64,000 nucleotides of DNA from Mitsuaria sp. 7 (GTDB lineage: Bacteria > Pseudomonadota > Gammaproteobacteria > Burkholderiales > Burkholderiaceae_C): positions 3,552,279 through 3,616,278 of the forward strand of contig NZ_CP011514.1 of NCBI RefSeq assembly GCF_001653795.1, written 5' to 3'. Position 1 is the stretch's first letter, and each line of letters starts with the position of its first letter. The notes beneath the pieces are model-generated. The model searched no databases and was not told where the DNA came from. It was given only the letters and a program-made list of their open reading frames with translations. Of this stretch, positions 51,648 to 59,872 are shown in pieces. The translations under genes and the position numbers were made by a program.

Positions 51648-52901
51648 TCACCTCGCCTTGAACCACCGTCCCAACGCCGCCCGTTCCTCATCGGTGATGC
51701 CGGTCGCGTTGTTCAGCGGCATGGTCTTCTGCACCACGACCTGCTGGTAGATCTCCGCCGCGTGCTGTTCGATCATCTGCGGCTCGTGGAACTGGATGCG
51801 CTTGGGCGCGAGCGCCGCGTTGTGGCACGCGAGGCAGCGCGCGTTGACGATCGTCCGGACCTGTTCGAACGACACCTCGGCTGACTCGTTGAGCGCGATG
51901 GCCGAGCTGGGGCCAGGTGTTGCCGACGAGCCCGCCGTCGTCGTCGGGGGAACCATCGTGACGGGCACCATCGCCGGCTGCGGCGCCAGCCACGCGATCA
52001 GCACCGCGAGCAGCATCACCACCGCCACGAGCAGCGGCCAGGCGTCGATGCCCTTGTGACGCTTCACGAACCAGGTGCGCACCAGCGCGCCCGTGAGCAT
52101 CAGCATCACCAGCACCAGCCAGTTGTGCGCATGGCTGTAGAGCATGCCGTAGTGGTTGGACAGCATCGCGATCAGCACCGGCAGCGTGAAGTAGGTGTTG
52201 TGCACGCTCCGCTGCTTGCCGCGCTGGCCGTGGACCGGGTCCACCGGCCGCCCCGCCCGCATGTCGGCGATGACCTGCTTCTGGCCCGGGATGATCCAGA
52301 AGAAGACGTTCGCGCTCATCATCGTGGCGATCATCGCGCCCGTGATCAGGAAGGCCGCCCGGCCCGCGAAGAGCTGGCATGCGGCCCACGCCGCGCCCAC
52401 GACGGCCACCGCGATCAAGCCGAGCACCACGCCGTCGTTGCCGATCGAGCCGTCGGCCTTGCGACCGAAGCGCCGGCAGATCTGGTCGTAGACCAGCCAG
52501 CCGCCGACGAGGAAACCGAGCGCCCCGGCCACGGCCGCGGGGGCGCTCCAGTCGAAGACGCGCTTGTCGATCAGGTAGGTGTCGGCGTTGAAGAGATACA
52601 GCAGCGCGAAGAGCGCGAAACCGCTCATCCACGTCCAGTAACTCTCCCAGTAGAACCAGTGCAGGTGCTGCGGCAGGTTGGCCGGCGCGACCATGTACTT
52701 CTGCGGGTTGTAGAAGCCGCCGCCGTGCACCGCCCAGAGTTCGCCGTCCACGCCCTTGGACTTCAGGTCCTCGGCCTGCGGCTTCACCAGGTGGTTGTCC
52801 AGCCAGACGAAATAGAAGGAGGCGCCTATCCAGGCGATGGCCACGATCACGTGCAGCCAGCGCAGCAGCAGATTGGCCCAGTCAAGCAGGTAGCTGTCCA
52901 T
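51648..52901 (-). CDS. puuD: Membrane urate oxidase PuuD with C-terminal cytochrome c
   Basis: The 417-residue protein from ATG 52901 (MDSYLLDWANLLLRWLHVIV) has about eight membrane helices in the urate hydroxylase domain (about 10-310). A periplasmic mono-haem cytochrome c follows, with CLACH at 356-360 and the axial Met in QKTMPLNN (M394). PuuD oxidises urate to 5-hydroxyisourate and passes electrons to the haem. UraH, UraD and PuuE genes for the next steps are encoded nearby. A TGTATACA box and a repeat pair lie upstream. The gene overlaps no neighbour. Confidence 0.92.
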   Translation of the reverse strand: MDSYLLDWANLLLRWLHVIVAIAWIGASFYFVWLDNHLVKPQAEDLKSKGVDGELWAVHGGGFYNPQKYMVAPANLPQHLHWFYWESYWTWMSGFALFALLYLFNADTYLIDKRVFDWSAPAAVAGALGFLVGGWLVYDQICRRFGRKADGSIGNDGVVLGLIAVAVVGAAWAACQLFAGRAAFLITGAMIATMMSANVFFWIIPGQKQVIADMRAGRPVDPVHGQRGKQRSVHNTYFTLPVLIAMLSNHYGMLYSHAHNWLVLVMLMLTGALVRTWFVKRHKGIDAWPLLVAVVMLLAVLIAWLAPQPAMVPVTMVPPTTTAGSSATPGPSSAIALNESAEVSFEQVRTIVNARCLACHNAALAPKRIQFHEPQMIEQHAAEIYQQVVVQKTMPLNNATGITDEERAALGRWFKAR

Positions 52902-53002
52902 CAACGAACGTCGAGCAAGATCCGGACCACCACTGCGGGCGCTGTGAACCGGCAAGCGTCGCGCTGAGAAGATCGGGGCGCCGCGGCGACGTTGAGGATC
53001 CA

Positions 53003-53014
53003 AGTGTATACAGT
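53003..53014. promoter_or_regulatory. TGTATACA box upstream of puuD
   Basis: AGTGTATACAGT is a near-perfect palindrome, 101 bp before the puuD start. Its core matches the box upstream of the GntR regulator gene (54405-54416). Confidence 0.6.
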
Positions 53015-53035
53015 TTGGCGTGCGGACTGCGACGG

Positions 53036-53080
53036 CCGCTGGCCCTCACCCCCGCCCTCTCCCGCAAGCAGGAGAGGGAG
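53036..53080. repeat. REP-like palindromic repeat, copy 4
   Basis: CTCTCCCGCAAGCAGGAGAG with the flanking GGCCCTCACCCCC; one base breaks the palindrome. It forms an inverted pair with copy 5. Confidence 0.85.
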
Positions 53081-53116
53081 CAAGAGGAGCAGGCGCTGCG
53101 AGTAGAGCCAGTCGGA

Positions 53117-53161
53117 CTCCCTCTCCCGCTTGCGGGAGAGGGCGGGGGTGAGGGCCAGCGG
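53117..53161. repeat. REP-like palindromic repeat, copy 5
   Basis: This copy is inverted relative to copy 4, 36 bp away. The pair makes a long inverted repeat in the 286-bp gap between puuD and xdhC. Confidence 0.85.
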
Positions 53162-53187
53162 CGGTGGAAGTACGGAAGATGAGTCGC

Positions 53188-54006
53188 TCAACGCGGCTCG
53201 GCCGGTTCCTGCATCGCCTGCGCCACGACCGACAGCGCCACCATCTCGGGTTGCTTGCCCGGAATACCCGGGATGCCGATCGGACACGTGACATGTGCCA
53301 GCTCCGCGGGCGTGAATCCCCGCGCCTCCAGCCGATGGCGGAAGGTCGCCCATTTGCTCTTGCTGCCGATCAGGCCGATGTACGGGAGATCCCGCGACTC
53401 GCGCTGGCGCCGCAGGCACGAAGCCAGGATGTCGAGGTCCTCGGCGTGGCTGAAGCTCATGATCAGCACGTGCGAACCCGGCAACAGCGTCGGCACCGCG
53501 CCCTGCACCGGCTCGGACTGTTCGGCGCGGACGTTGTCCGGCAGCGGCTCCGGGAACATGCCGTCGCGGCTGTCGATCCAGTGCACCGTCGCCGGCAGCT
53601 TGGCCAGCAGGTCGACGATCGCGCGTCCCACGTGTCCACCGCCGAAGAGCACCACGCGCCGCCACTCGCTCTGATCGCCGAGCCGGTCGGCCAGTCCGGC
53701 GATCGACTGCGCGTCCAGCCAGTCGAAAGTCAACCACACGACGCCGCCGCAGCATTGGCCGAGCGACGGCCCGAGCGCGAAGCGCTGGCGCGCCTCCAGC
53801 ACGCGCCCCGCCGCCAAGGCCGCCCGCGCCTTCGCGATCGCGTCGAATTCGAGCTGCCCGCCGCCTATCGTGTTCACGACGTCGGACGCGGTCACCGCCA
53901 TCCATGCGCCGACCTCACGCGGTCCGCTGCCCTGCAGTTCGTCCACGCGCACCAGCACCGCCGGCTCGCGCGCGAGTCTCAGGGCCAGCGTCTGCCAGGA
54001 GCGCAT
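53188..54006 (-). CDS. xdhC: Xanthine dehydrogenase accessory protein XdhC
   Basis: The 272-residue protein has the XdhC/CoxI N-terminal domain, with the Cys pair C85-C86 (GQCCGGVVWLTF). The Rossmann domain has VVLFGGGHVGRAIVDLL (118-134) and a C-terminal IGLIGSKSKWATFRHRLEARG. XdhC inserts the sulphurated molybdenum cofactor into xanthine dehydrogenase, which makes urate for PuuD. The xdhA and xdhB subunits are not in the window, so they must be elsewhere. It lies between puuD and uraH on the same strand. The overall role in purine catabolism is clear. Confidence 0.9.
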   Translation of the reverse strand: MRSWQTLALRLAREPAVLVRVDELQGSGPREVGAWMAVTASDVVNTIGGGQLEFDAIAKARAALAAGRVLEARQRFALGPSLGQCCGGVVWLTFDWLDAQSIAGLADRLGDQSEWRRVVLFGGGHVGRAIVDLLAKLPATVHWIDSRDGMFPEPLPDNVRAEQSEPVQGAVPTLLPGSHVLIMSFSHAEDLDILASCLRRQRESRDLPYIGLIGSKSKWATFRHRLEARGFTPAELAHVTCPIGIPGIPGKQPEMVALSVVAQAMQEPAEPR

Positions 54007-54015
54007 GCGGGGACC

Positions 54016-54369
54016 TCAGCTGCCCCGGTAGGTCGAATACGCCCAGGGGCTCGCCAGCAGCGGCACGTGATAGTGCGCGCCGGGATCGGCGATCCCGAAG
54101 TCCAGCGGCACCTCGTCCAGGAAGGCCGGCTCCGGCAGCGTCACCCGGCGGCTGCGGAAGTACTCCGCCACCGCGAAGACCAGCCGGTAGCGACCGACCT
54201 GCAGCGTCGCGCCTTCCAGCAGCGGACCGTCCGCCCGTCCGTCGGCATTCAGCGTCAGCGCCTGCAGCAGACGAGGCTCGCCCGCTTCGATCCGGTACAG
54301 CCGCACCGCCATGCCCGCAGCCGGGCTGCCGTGCATGGTGTCGAGGACGTGAGTCGTGAGCTTGCCCAT
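54016..54369 (-). CDS. uraH: 5-hydroxyisourate hydrolase
   Basis: The 117-residue transthyretin-like protein starts at ATG 54369 ([20 protein letters not shown]). It has the family's LTTHVLD start, conserved Arg residues in DGRADGPLL and RYRLVF, and the C-terminal YRGS. These mark the tetramer's active-site channel. It hydrolyses 5-hydroxyisourate to OHCU. It is divergent from the GntR regulator with a TGTATACA palindrome between them. Confidence 0.94.
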   Translation of the reverse strand: MGKLTTHVLDTMHGSPAAGMAVRLYRIEAGEPRLLQALTLNADGRADGPLLEGATLQVGRYRLVFAVAEYFRSRRVTLPEPAFLDEVPLDFGIADPGAHYHVPLLASPWAYSTYRGS

Positions 54370-54404
54370 CGGCGCCTTCAGTGAATGAGGGTGTGAAAGC
54401 GCAA

Positions 54405-54416
54405 AGTGTATACACT
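54405..54416. promoter_or_regulatory. TGTATACA operator between uraH and the GntR gene
   Basis: AGTGTATACACT is a perfect palindrome in the 135-bp divergent region. A near copy precedes puuD (53003-53014). It fits the operator style of GntR/FCD repressors. Confidence 0.65.
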
Positions 54417-54504
54417 CTCGAACACACTGCACACCCGCCTCCACTCAGCGTCTCTCCTCCCTTCGTCTCCACGCACGTCCACCACGTCCGTCAATCACAC
54501 CGCC

Positions 54505-55188
54505 ATGAACGCCCGGGACATCGACGCCAGCGCTTCCGTCACCGGACGCATCACCGCCGCGATCACGCAGGCGATCGTGGAGCGTCGGCTGATGCCGGGC
54601 ACCAAGCTGGTGGAGCAGCAGCTGGCGGACATCTTCGACTGCTCGCGCACGCTGGTGCGCCAGGCGCTGAACCAGCTCAGCCGCGACCGGCTCGTGCGGC
54701 TGGAGCCGGCGCGCGGCGCCTTCGTCGCGCAGCCCAGCGTCGAGGAGGCGCGACAGGTCTTCGAGGTGCGCAAGATGCTGGAGGCAGCCATGCTGGCCGA
54801 CCTCTGCCAGCGCATCACCCCTGCGCAGATCAAGCAGCTGCGGGCCCATCTGAAGCAGGAGCGCGAGGCCGTCGCCCGCACCGACGTCCCCGGCCGCACG
54901 CGGCTGCTGGCGGACTTCCACGTGGTGCTCGCCCGCATGCAGGGCAACGAGGTGCTGGCGCAGCTGCTGACCGACCTGCTCTCGCGCAGCTCGCTGATCG
55001 CGCTGATGTACCAGAGCTCCCATTCCGCCGCCGAGTCGCAGGCCGAGCACGATGCCATCGTCGACGCGCTCGAGGCGCGCGACAAGCGCGCGGCGCTGAA
55101 GCTGCTCGATGCGCACCTCGGCAACGTCGAGGCCAACCTGCGGCTCGATCCGCGCGTGCAGGACCTGAAGTCGGTCCTTCAGCGCTGA
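54505..55188 (+). CDS. GntR/FCD regulator of the purine catabolic genes
   Basis: The 227-residue protein (start MNARDIDASASVTGRITAAI at 54505) has a GntR winged helix (about 12-78; RLMPGTKLVEQQLADIFDCSRTLVRQAL) and an FCD domain (about 85-215; ending LLDAHLGNVEANLRLD). Relatives near urate genes (HpxS type) repress purine degradation until an intermediate binds. It is divergent from uraH and upstream of puuE in the same direction. TGTATACA boxes before uraH and puuD are the likely binding sites. I chose the ATG at 54505 because earlier residues are not part of the HTH. Confidence 0.87.
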   Translation: MNARDIDASASVTGRITAAITQAIVERRLMPGTKLVEQQLADIFDCSRTLVRQALNQLSRDRLVRLEPARGAFVAQPSVEEARQVFEVRKMLEAAMLADLCQRITPAQIKQLRAHLKQEREAVARTDVPGRTRLLADFHVVLARMQGNEVLAQLLTDLLSRSSLIALMYQSSHSAAESQAEHDAIVDALEARDKRAALKLLDAHLGNVEANLRLDPRVQDLKSVLQR

Positions 55189-55240
55189 TGCGGCCGCGCT
55201 CCTTCGACACGTTCATCGACACCGCCATGAAGTCCTTCGC

Positions 55241-56197
55241 ATGAAGCCCGTCGTCTCCCCCGGATATCCCCGCGACCTCGTCGGCTACGGCGAGCACCCG
55301 CCGCACGCGCAATGGCCCGGCCAGGCGCGCATCGCCGTGCAGTTCGTCCTCAACTACGAAGAGGGCGGCGAGAACTCGGTGCTGCACGGCGACGCCGGCA
55401 GCGAGCAGTTCCTGTCCGAGATGTTCAACCCGCCGGCCTTCCCCGCGCGGCACCTGAGCATGGAAGGCATCTATGAATACGGCTCGCGCGCCGGCGTGTG
55501 GCGGCTGCTGCGCGAGTTCGAGAAACGCGCGCTGCCGCTGACCGTCTTCGGCGTGTCGATGGCGCTGGAACGGCATCCGGAGCTGACCAGGGCCTTCGTC
55601 GAGCTGAACCACGAGATCGCCTGCCACGGCTGGCGCTGGATCCATTACCAGGGCGTCGATGAAGCCATTGAGCGCCAGCACATGGACATCGGCATGGACA
55701 TCATCCAGCAGTTGACCGGCGAGCGGCCGTCGGGCTGGTACACCGGCCGCGACAGCCCGCACACGCGCCGGCTGGTGGCGGACTTCGGCGGCTTCGAGTA
55801 CGACAGCGACTACTACGGCGACGACCTGCCCTTCTGGCTCAACGTCCGCAAGACCGACGGCGCGCTGGCGCCGCACCTGGTCGTGCCCTACACGCTGGAC
55901 TGCAACGACATGCGCTTCGCGCTGCCGCAGGGCTTCAGTCACGGCGACGAGTTCTTCGAGTACCTGCGCGACACCTTCGATGTGCTCTATGCGGAAGGCG
56001 CCGAGGCGCCCAAGATGATGAGCATCGGCATGCACTGTCGGCTGCTCGGCCGGCCGGGCCGGATGCGCGGGCTGCAGCGCTTCCTCGACCACGTCGAGAA
56101 ACACGACCGCGTCTGGGTCGCCCGGCGCGTCGACATCGCCCGCCACTGGCGCGCCACGCATCCGTTCGATGCGGACAAGGCCTTCGTCTGGGGCTGA
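55241..56197 (+). CDS. puuE: Allantoinase PuuE (polysaccharide-deacetylase fold)
   Basis: The 318-residue protein has the cofactor-independent PuuE allantoinase pattern: YPRDLVGYGEHPPHAQWPGQ at the start, then VLNYEEGGENSVLHGDAGSE, GWRWIHYQGVDEAIERQHMD and SIGMHCRLLGRPGR. PuuE opens S-allantoin to allantoate. The fold is the NodB/CE4 type, unlike zinc allantoinases. It lies 52 bp after the GntR gene and 15 bp before the UraD-AllC gene. Confidence 0.93.
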   Translation: MKPVVSPGYPRDLVGYGEHPPHAQWPGQARIAVQFVLNYEEGGENSVLHGDAGSEQFLSEMFNPPAFPARHLSMEGIYEYGSRAGVWRLLREFEKRALPLTVFGVSMALERHPELTRAFVELNHEIACHGWRWIHYQGVDEAIERQHMDIGMDIIQQLTGERPSGWYTGRDSPHTRRLVADFGGFEYDSDYYGDDLPFWLNVRKTDGALAPHLVVPYTLDCNDMRFALPQGFSHGDEFFEYLRDTFDVLYAEGAEAPKMMSIGMHCRLLGRPGRMRGLQRFLDHVEKHDRVWVARRVDIARHWRATHPFDADKAFVWG

Positions 56198-56212
56198 AAC
56201 GCTGGACTTCCG

Positions 56213-58066
56213 ATGAGCCACTCCTCCCCCACCCTGGCGCCCTCGCCGACCTTGTCCCTCGCCACGCTGAACGGCGCGAGCGAGGACGGGTTCATCTCGC
56301 TGCTGGACGGCGTCTATGAACACTCGCCGTGGATCGCGCAGCGCGCCTTCGCCGTGCGCCCCGCGGGCGGTTTCGCGAGCCTCGCGGCGCTGAAGCATGC
56401 GATGGCGACCGTCGTGCGCGAGGCCGCGCTCGACGAGCAGCTCGGCCTGATCCGCGCGCATCCGGAACTCGCCGGCAAGGCGATGGTCGCGAAGTCGCTC
56501 ACCGCGGAATCGACGAACGAGCAGAGCCAGGCCGGCCTCACGAATTGCACGCCGGAAGAGTTCGCGCGGCTGCAGCAGCTGAACGCCGACTACAACGCGC
56601 GCTTCGGCTGGCCCTTCATCCTCGCGGTGCGTGGCCCGCGCGGCGACGGCCTGTCGCGGCGGCAGATCATCGACACCTTCGCGCGACGCCTGAACGGCCA
56701 CCCGGACATCGAGCGCGCCGAGTGCCTGCGCAACATCCACCGCATCGCGGAGATCCGCCTCAACGACAAGTTCGGCAACACGTCCGACGTCGTGCCGACG
56801 CTCGGCAACCAGGTCTGGGACTGGGCGGAATCGCTCGCGCGGTTCTCCGATCCCGGCTTCGCGGAGAACGGCCAGCTCACCGTCCTCTATCTGACCGAGG
56901 CCCATCGCGCGGTTGCCGCACAGCTCGCGGACTGGATGCGCGAGTGCGGCTTCGACGAGGTCGGCATCGACGCCGTCGGCAACGTCGTCGGCGTCTATCA
57001 CGGCGAGCTCCAGGATCAACACGATCAGCAGGACGGACCGGCCGATGAACCGCCGCGACTGCTCACCGGCAGCCACTACGACACCGTCCGCAACGGCGGC
57101 AAGTACGACGGGCGCCTCGGCATCCTCGTGCCGATGGCCTGTGTGCGCGAGCTCAAGCGCCAAGGGCGCCGGCTCAAGCATGGCATCGAGGTGATCGGTT
57201 TCTCCGAGGAGGAAGGCCAGCGCTACAAGGCGACCTTCCTCGGCTCCAGCGCGCTGGTCGGTCGATTCGATCCGGCCTGGCTGGACCAGGCCGACGCGGA
57301 CGGCGTCGTGCTGCGCGACCTCATGCGCGAGGCCGGACTGCCCGGCACCATGGCCGCGATCCAGGCGCTGAAGCGGGATCCGGCGCGCTACCTCGGGTTC
57401 ATCGAAGTCCACATCGAGCAGGGGCCGGTGCTCAACGAGCTCGACCTGCCGCTGGGCATCGTGACCTCGATCAACGGCAGCCTGCGCTACGTGGGCGAAG
57501 TGCGCGGCCTCGCCTCGCACGCCGGCACGACGCCAATGGACCGGCGGCGTGACGCCGCCGCGGCCGTGGCGGAGCTGATCCTCTACGTCGAGGAACGCGC
57601 CGGCGCGGTGCCCGAGGTCGTCGGCACCGTCGGCCAGCTGCAAGTGCCCAACGGATCGATCAACGTGATTCCCGGCCGATGCCGATTCAGTCTCGATCTG
57701 CGCGCGACGACCGACGCCGCGCGCGATGCGCTCGACGCCGACGTGCGTGCCCGTCTCGCCGAGATCTGCGAACGCCGCGGCGTGACCTTCACACTGGAAC
57801 GCACCGAAGCTGCCGCCGCCGCGCCCAGCGATGCGGCATGGCAGGCGCGCTGGGAATCGGCCGTCGCCGCGCTCGGCCTGCCGGTGCACCGCATGCCCTC
57901 GGGCGCCGGCCACGACGCGATGAAGCTCCATCAGGCGATGCCGCAGGCCATGCTGTTCCAGCGCGGACTGAACCTCGGCATCAGCCACAACCCGCTCGAA
58001 GCGATCAGCAACGACGACACCGAACTCTGCGCGCAGGCCTTCCTCGCGCTGCTCGACCGGCTGTGA
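56213..58066 (+). CDS. OHCU decarboxylase-allantoate amidohydrolase fusion (UraD + AllC)
   Basis: This 617-residue protein joins two enzymes. Residues about 15-190 are UraD, with H83 (RAHPELAG), E103 (STNEQSQAGL) and RLNGHPDIERAECLRNIHRI. UraD decarboxylates OHCU to S-allantoin. Residues about 200-617 are an M20 zinc amidohydrolase with H288 and D299 (TGSHYDTVRNGGKYDG), the EE pair in GFSEEEGQRYK and HIEQGPVLNE, as in AllC-type allantoate amidohydrolases. The steps are not consecutive: PuuE works between them. The gene lies 15 bp after puuE. Confidence 0.92.
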   Translation: MSHSSPTLAPSPTLSLATLNGASEDGFISLLDGVYEHSPWIAQRAFAVRPAGGFASLAALKHAMATVVREAALDEQLGLIRAHPELAGKAMVAKSLTAESTNEQSQAGLTNCTPEEFARLQQLNADYNARFGWPFILAVRGPRGDGLSRRQIIDTFARRLNGHPDIERAECLRNIHRIAEIRLNDKFGNTSDVVPTLGNQVWDWAESLARFSDPGFAENGQLTVLYLTEAHRAVAAQLADWMRECGFDEVGIDAVGNVVGVYHGELQDQHDQQDGPADEPPRLLTGSHYDTVRNGGKYDGRLGILVPMACVRELKRQGRRLKHGIEVIGFSEEEGQRYKATFLGSSALVGRFDPAWLDQADADGVVLRDLMREAGLPGTMAAIQALKRDPARYLGFIEVHIEQGPVLNELDLPLGIVTSINGSLRYVGEVRGLASHAGTTPMDRRRDAAAAVAELILYVEERAGAVPEVVGTVGQLQVPNGSINVIPGRCRFSLDLRATTDAARDALDADVRARLAEICERRGVTFTLERTEAAAAAPSDAAWQARWESAVAALGLPVHRMPSGAGHDAMKLHQAMPQAMLFQRGLNLGISHNPLEAISNDDTELCAQAFLALLDRL

Positions 58067-58096
58067 ACGCCGCCCGACCTTCCGGACAAGACGCCC

Positions 58097-59380
58097 ATGA
58101 CCGCTTCCTCCCAGACCTCGTCCCAGACTTCGTACGACGCGCTCGACGCGTGGATCGACGCCCACTTCGACGAGCAGGTCCGCTACCTGCAGGCGCTGGT
58201 GCGCGTGCCCACGGACACGCCGCCGGGCAACAATGCGCCGCATGCCGAGCGTACGGCCGAGCTGCTCGCGGAGATGGGCTACGTCGCCGAGAAGCACCCG
58301 GTGCCGCAGGCGCAGGTGCGTGACTACGGGCTGGAATCGCTGACCAACGTCATCGTCCGTCGACGCTTCGGCACCGAGGGTGACGGCCCCCGCGGTCCCG
58401 TGATCGCCTTGAACGCGCACGGCGACGTGGTCCCGCCCGGCGACGGCTGGACGCACGACCCGTATGGCGGCGAGGTCGTGGACGGCCGGCTCTTCGGACG
58501 CGCGTCCGCGGTCAGCAAGAGCGATTTCTCGACCTACACCTTCGCGCTGCGCGCGTTGGAGGCGCTGGCCGCGCAAGGCGCCGCGCTGAAGGGCGGCGTC
58601 GAGCTGCATTTCACCTACGACGAGGAATTCGGCGGTGAGTTGGGACCCGGCTGGCTGCTCCAGCAGGGGCTGACGAAGCCGGATCTGCTGCTCGCCGCCG
58701 GCTTCAGCTACCAGGTGGTCACGGCGCACAACGGCTGCCTGCAGATGGAGGTGACGGTCCACGGCAAGATGGCGCACGCCGCGATCCCCGACACCGGCAT
58801 CGACGCGCTGCAGGGCGCGGTCGTGATCCTCAACGCGCTCTACGCGCGCAACCTCGCCTACCGCGAGGTCACGTCGAGGGTCGAAGGCATCAAGCACCCT
58901 TACCTGAACGTCGGTCGCATCGAGGGCGGCACCAACACCAACGTCGTGCCGGGCAAGGTCACGCTGAAGCTGGATCGCCGGATGATTCCGGAAGAGGATC
59001 CGGTCGTCGTCGAGGCGGAGATCCGCGACACGATCGCGAAGGCGGCGGCTTCGTTCCCCGGCATCACGGTCGACGTGAAGCGCCTGCTGCTGGCGCGCGC
59101 GCTCAAGCCGCTGCCGGGCAACCGGCCGCTGGTCGAAGCGCTGCAGCGTCATGGCGAGGCGGTCTTCGGCGAACCGATTCCGACCTCGGGCACGCCGCTG
59201 TACACCGATGTGCGCCTGTACGGCGAGCACGGCATTCCCGCGGCGATCTACGGCGCGGGTCCGCGCACGGTGCTGGCGTCGCATGCCAAGCGTTCCGACG
59301 AGCGCGTCGAGCTCGACGACCTGCGTCGTGCGACGAAGGTGGTGGCGCGCACGCTCTTCGATCTGTTGCAGTCCCGCTGA
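58097..59380 (+). CDS. M20-family metallopeptidase/amidohydrolase in the purine operon
   Basis: The 427-residue protein has the M20 dinuclear zinc set: H108-x-D110 (NAHGDVVPPGDGW), D143 (KSDFST), and the catalytic Glu in TYDEEFGGELGP. The dimerisation domain (about 190-300) is typical (NGCLQMEVTVHGKMAHAAIP). ArgE/DapE-type enzymes remove acyl or carbamoyl groups. It lies 30 bp after the UraD-AllC gene, so a substrate from urate or pyrimidine breakdown is likely, but the sequence does not fix it. The bridging residues SAVSKSD differ from the usual GAxDMK. Confidence 0.85.
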   Translation: MTASSQTSSQTSYDALDAWIDAHFDEQVRYLQALVRVPTDTPPGNNAPHAERTAELLAEMGYVAEKHPVPQAQVRDYGLESLTNVIVRRRFGTEGDGPRGPVIALNAHGDVVPPGDGWTHDPYGGEVVDGRLFGRASAVSKSDFSTYTFALRALEALAAQGAALKGGVELHFTYDEEFGGELGPGWLLQQGLTKPDLLLAAGFSYQVVTAHNGCLQMEVTVHGKMAHAAIPDTGIDALQGAVVILNALYARNLAYREVTSRVEGIKHPYLNVGRIEGGTNTNVVPGKVTLKLDRRMIPEEDPVVVEAEIRDTIAKAAASFPGITVDVKRLLLARALKPLPGNRPLVEALQRHGEAVFGEPIPTSGTPLYTDVRLYGEHGIPAAIYGAGPRTVLASHAKRSDERVELDDLRRATKVVARTLFDLLQSR

Positions 59381-59418
59381 CCCTCCGCCGGCGCGGCGCG
59401 CCTAGAATCCGCCGCGTC

Positions 59419-59817
59419 ATGCGCCTGCACTCCCCCACCGCCTTCGCCCGCTGGATGACCGTCCTGGTCTTCTGGCTGGCGGCGCTGATGCCTGCGGCGT
59501 CCATGGCGGCGCAGGCCTTGAACGGGGATCTGGCGCCGTGGACGCAGATCTGCCGATCCAGCGTGGTCGGGCCGCGCGCGGCAGAGCTGCGAGCGGGATT
59601 GGCGGACAGCGGCGTGGACGACCAGGACCATGCGCTGTTCCAGCACTGCGCGTTCTGCCACCTGCACCAGGACGCGCTGCCGCTGCCGCCCGTGCCCGTG
59701 GTGCTGCCGCTGCGCAGCGAATTGCGTCACGGTCTGCCGGAACGTTTCTACAGCGCGGACACCACTCCTTACGCCTGGCGCAACGCGCCGGCCCGCGCGC
59801 CTCCACTGACGGTCTGA
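59419..59817 (+). CDS. DUF2946 protein, possible metal-handling partner of the TonB receptor
   Basis: The 132-residue protein has a signal peptide (MRLHSPTAFARWMTVLVFWL, cleavage near SMAA). DUF2946 features are the Cys near C45 and HCAFCHLH (H76, C77, C80, H81, H83), which could bind copper or another metal. Such proteins are often encoded right before TonB receptors for metals. The C-terminus is Pro/Arg rich. It lies 55 bp before the receptor start. Confidence 0.8.
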   Translation: MRLHSPTAFARWMTVLVFWLAALMPAASMAAQALNGDLAPWTQICRSSVVGPRAAELRAGLADSGVDDQDHALFQHCAFCHLHQDALPLPPVPVVLPLRSELRHGLPERFYSADTTPYAWRNAPARAPPLTV

Positions 59818-59872
59818 ATTTTTCCGTACCGGCTGCCGCCGGTGCTCATTCATACCGTTGGAGTTCCTTTCC

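Noticed and set aside
54830..59284. A 1484-residue open frame on the minus strand, opposite puuE, UraD-AllC and the M20 gene
   Set aside because: The translation is Arg/Val/Asp/Gln-rich with no motif, and the plus-strand frames carry intact, recognisable enzymes. It is an antisense shadow of high-GC coding DNA.
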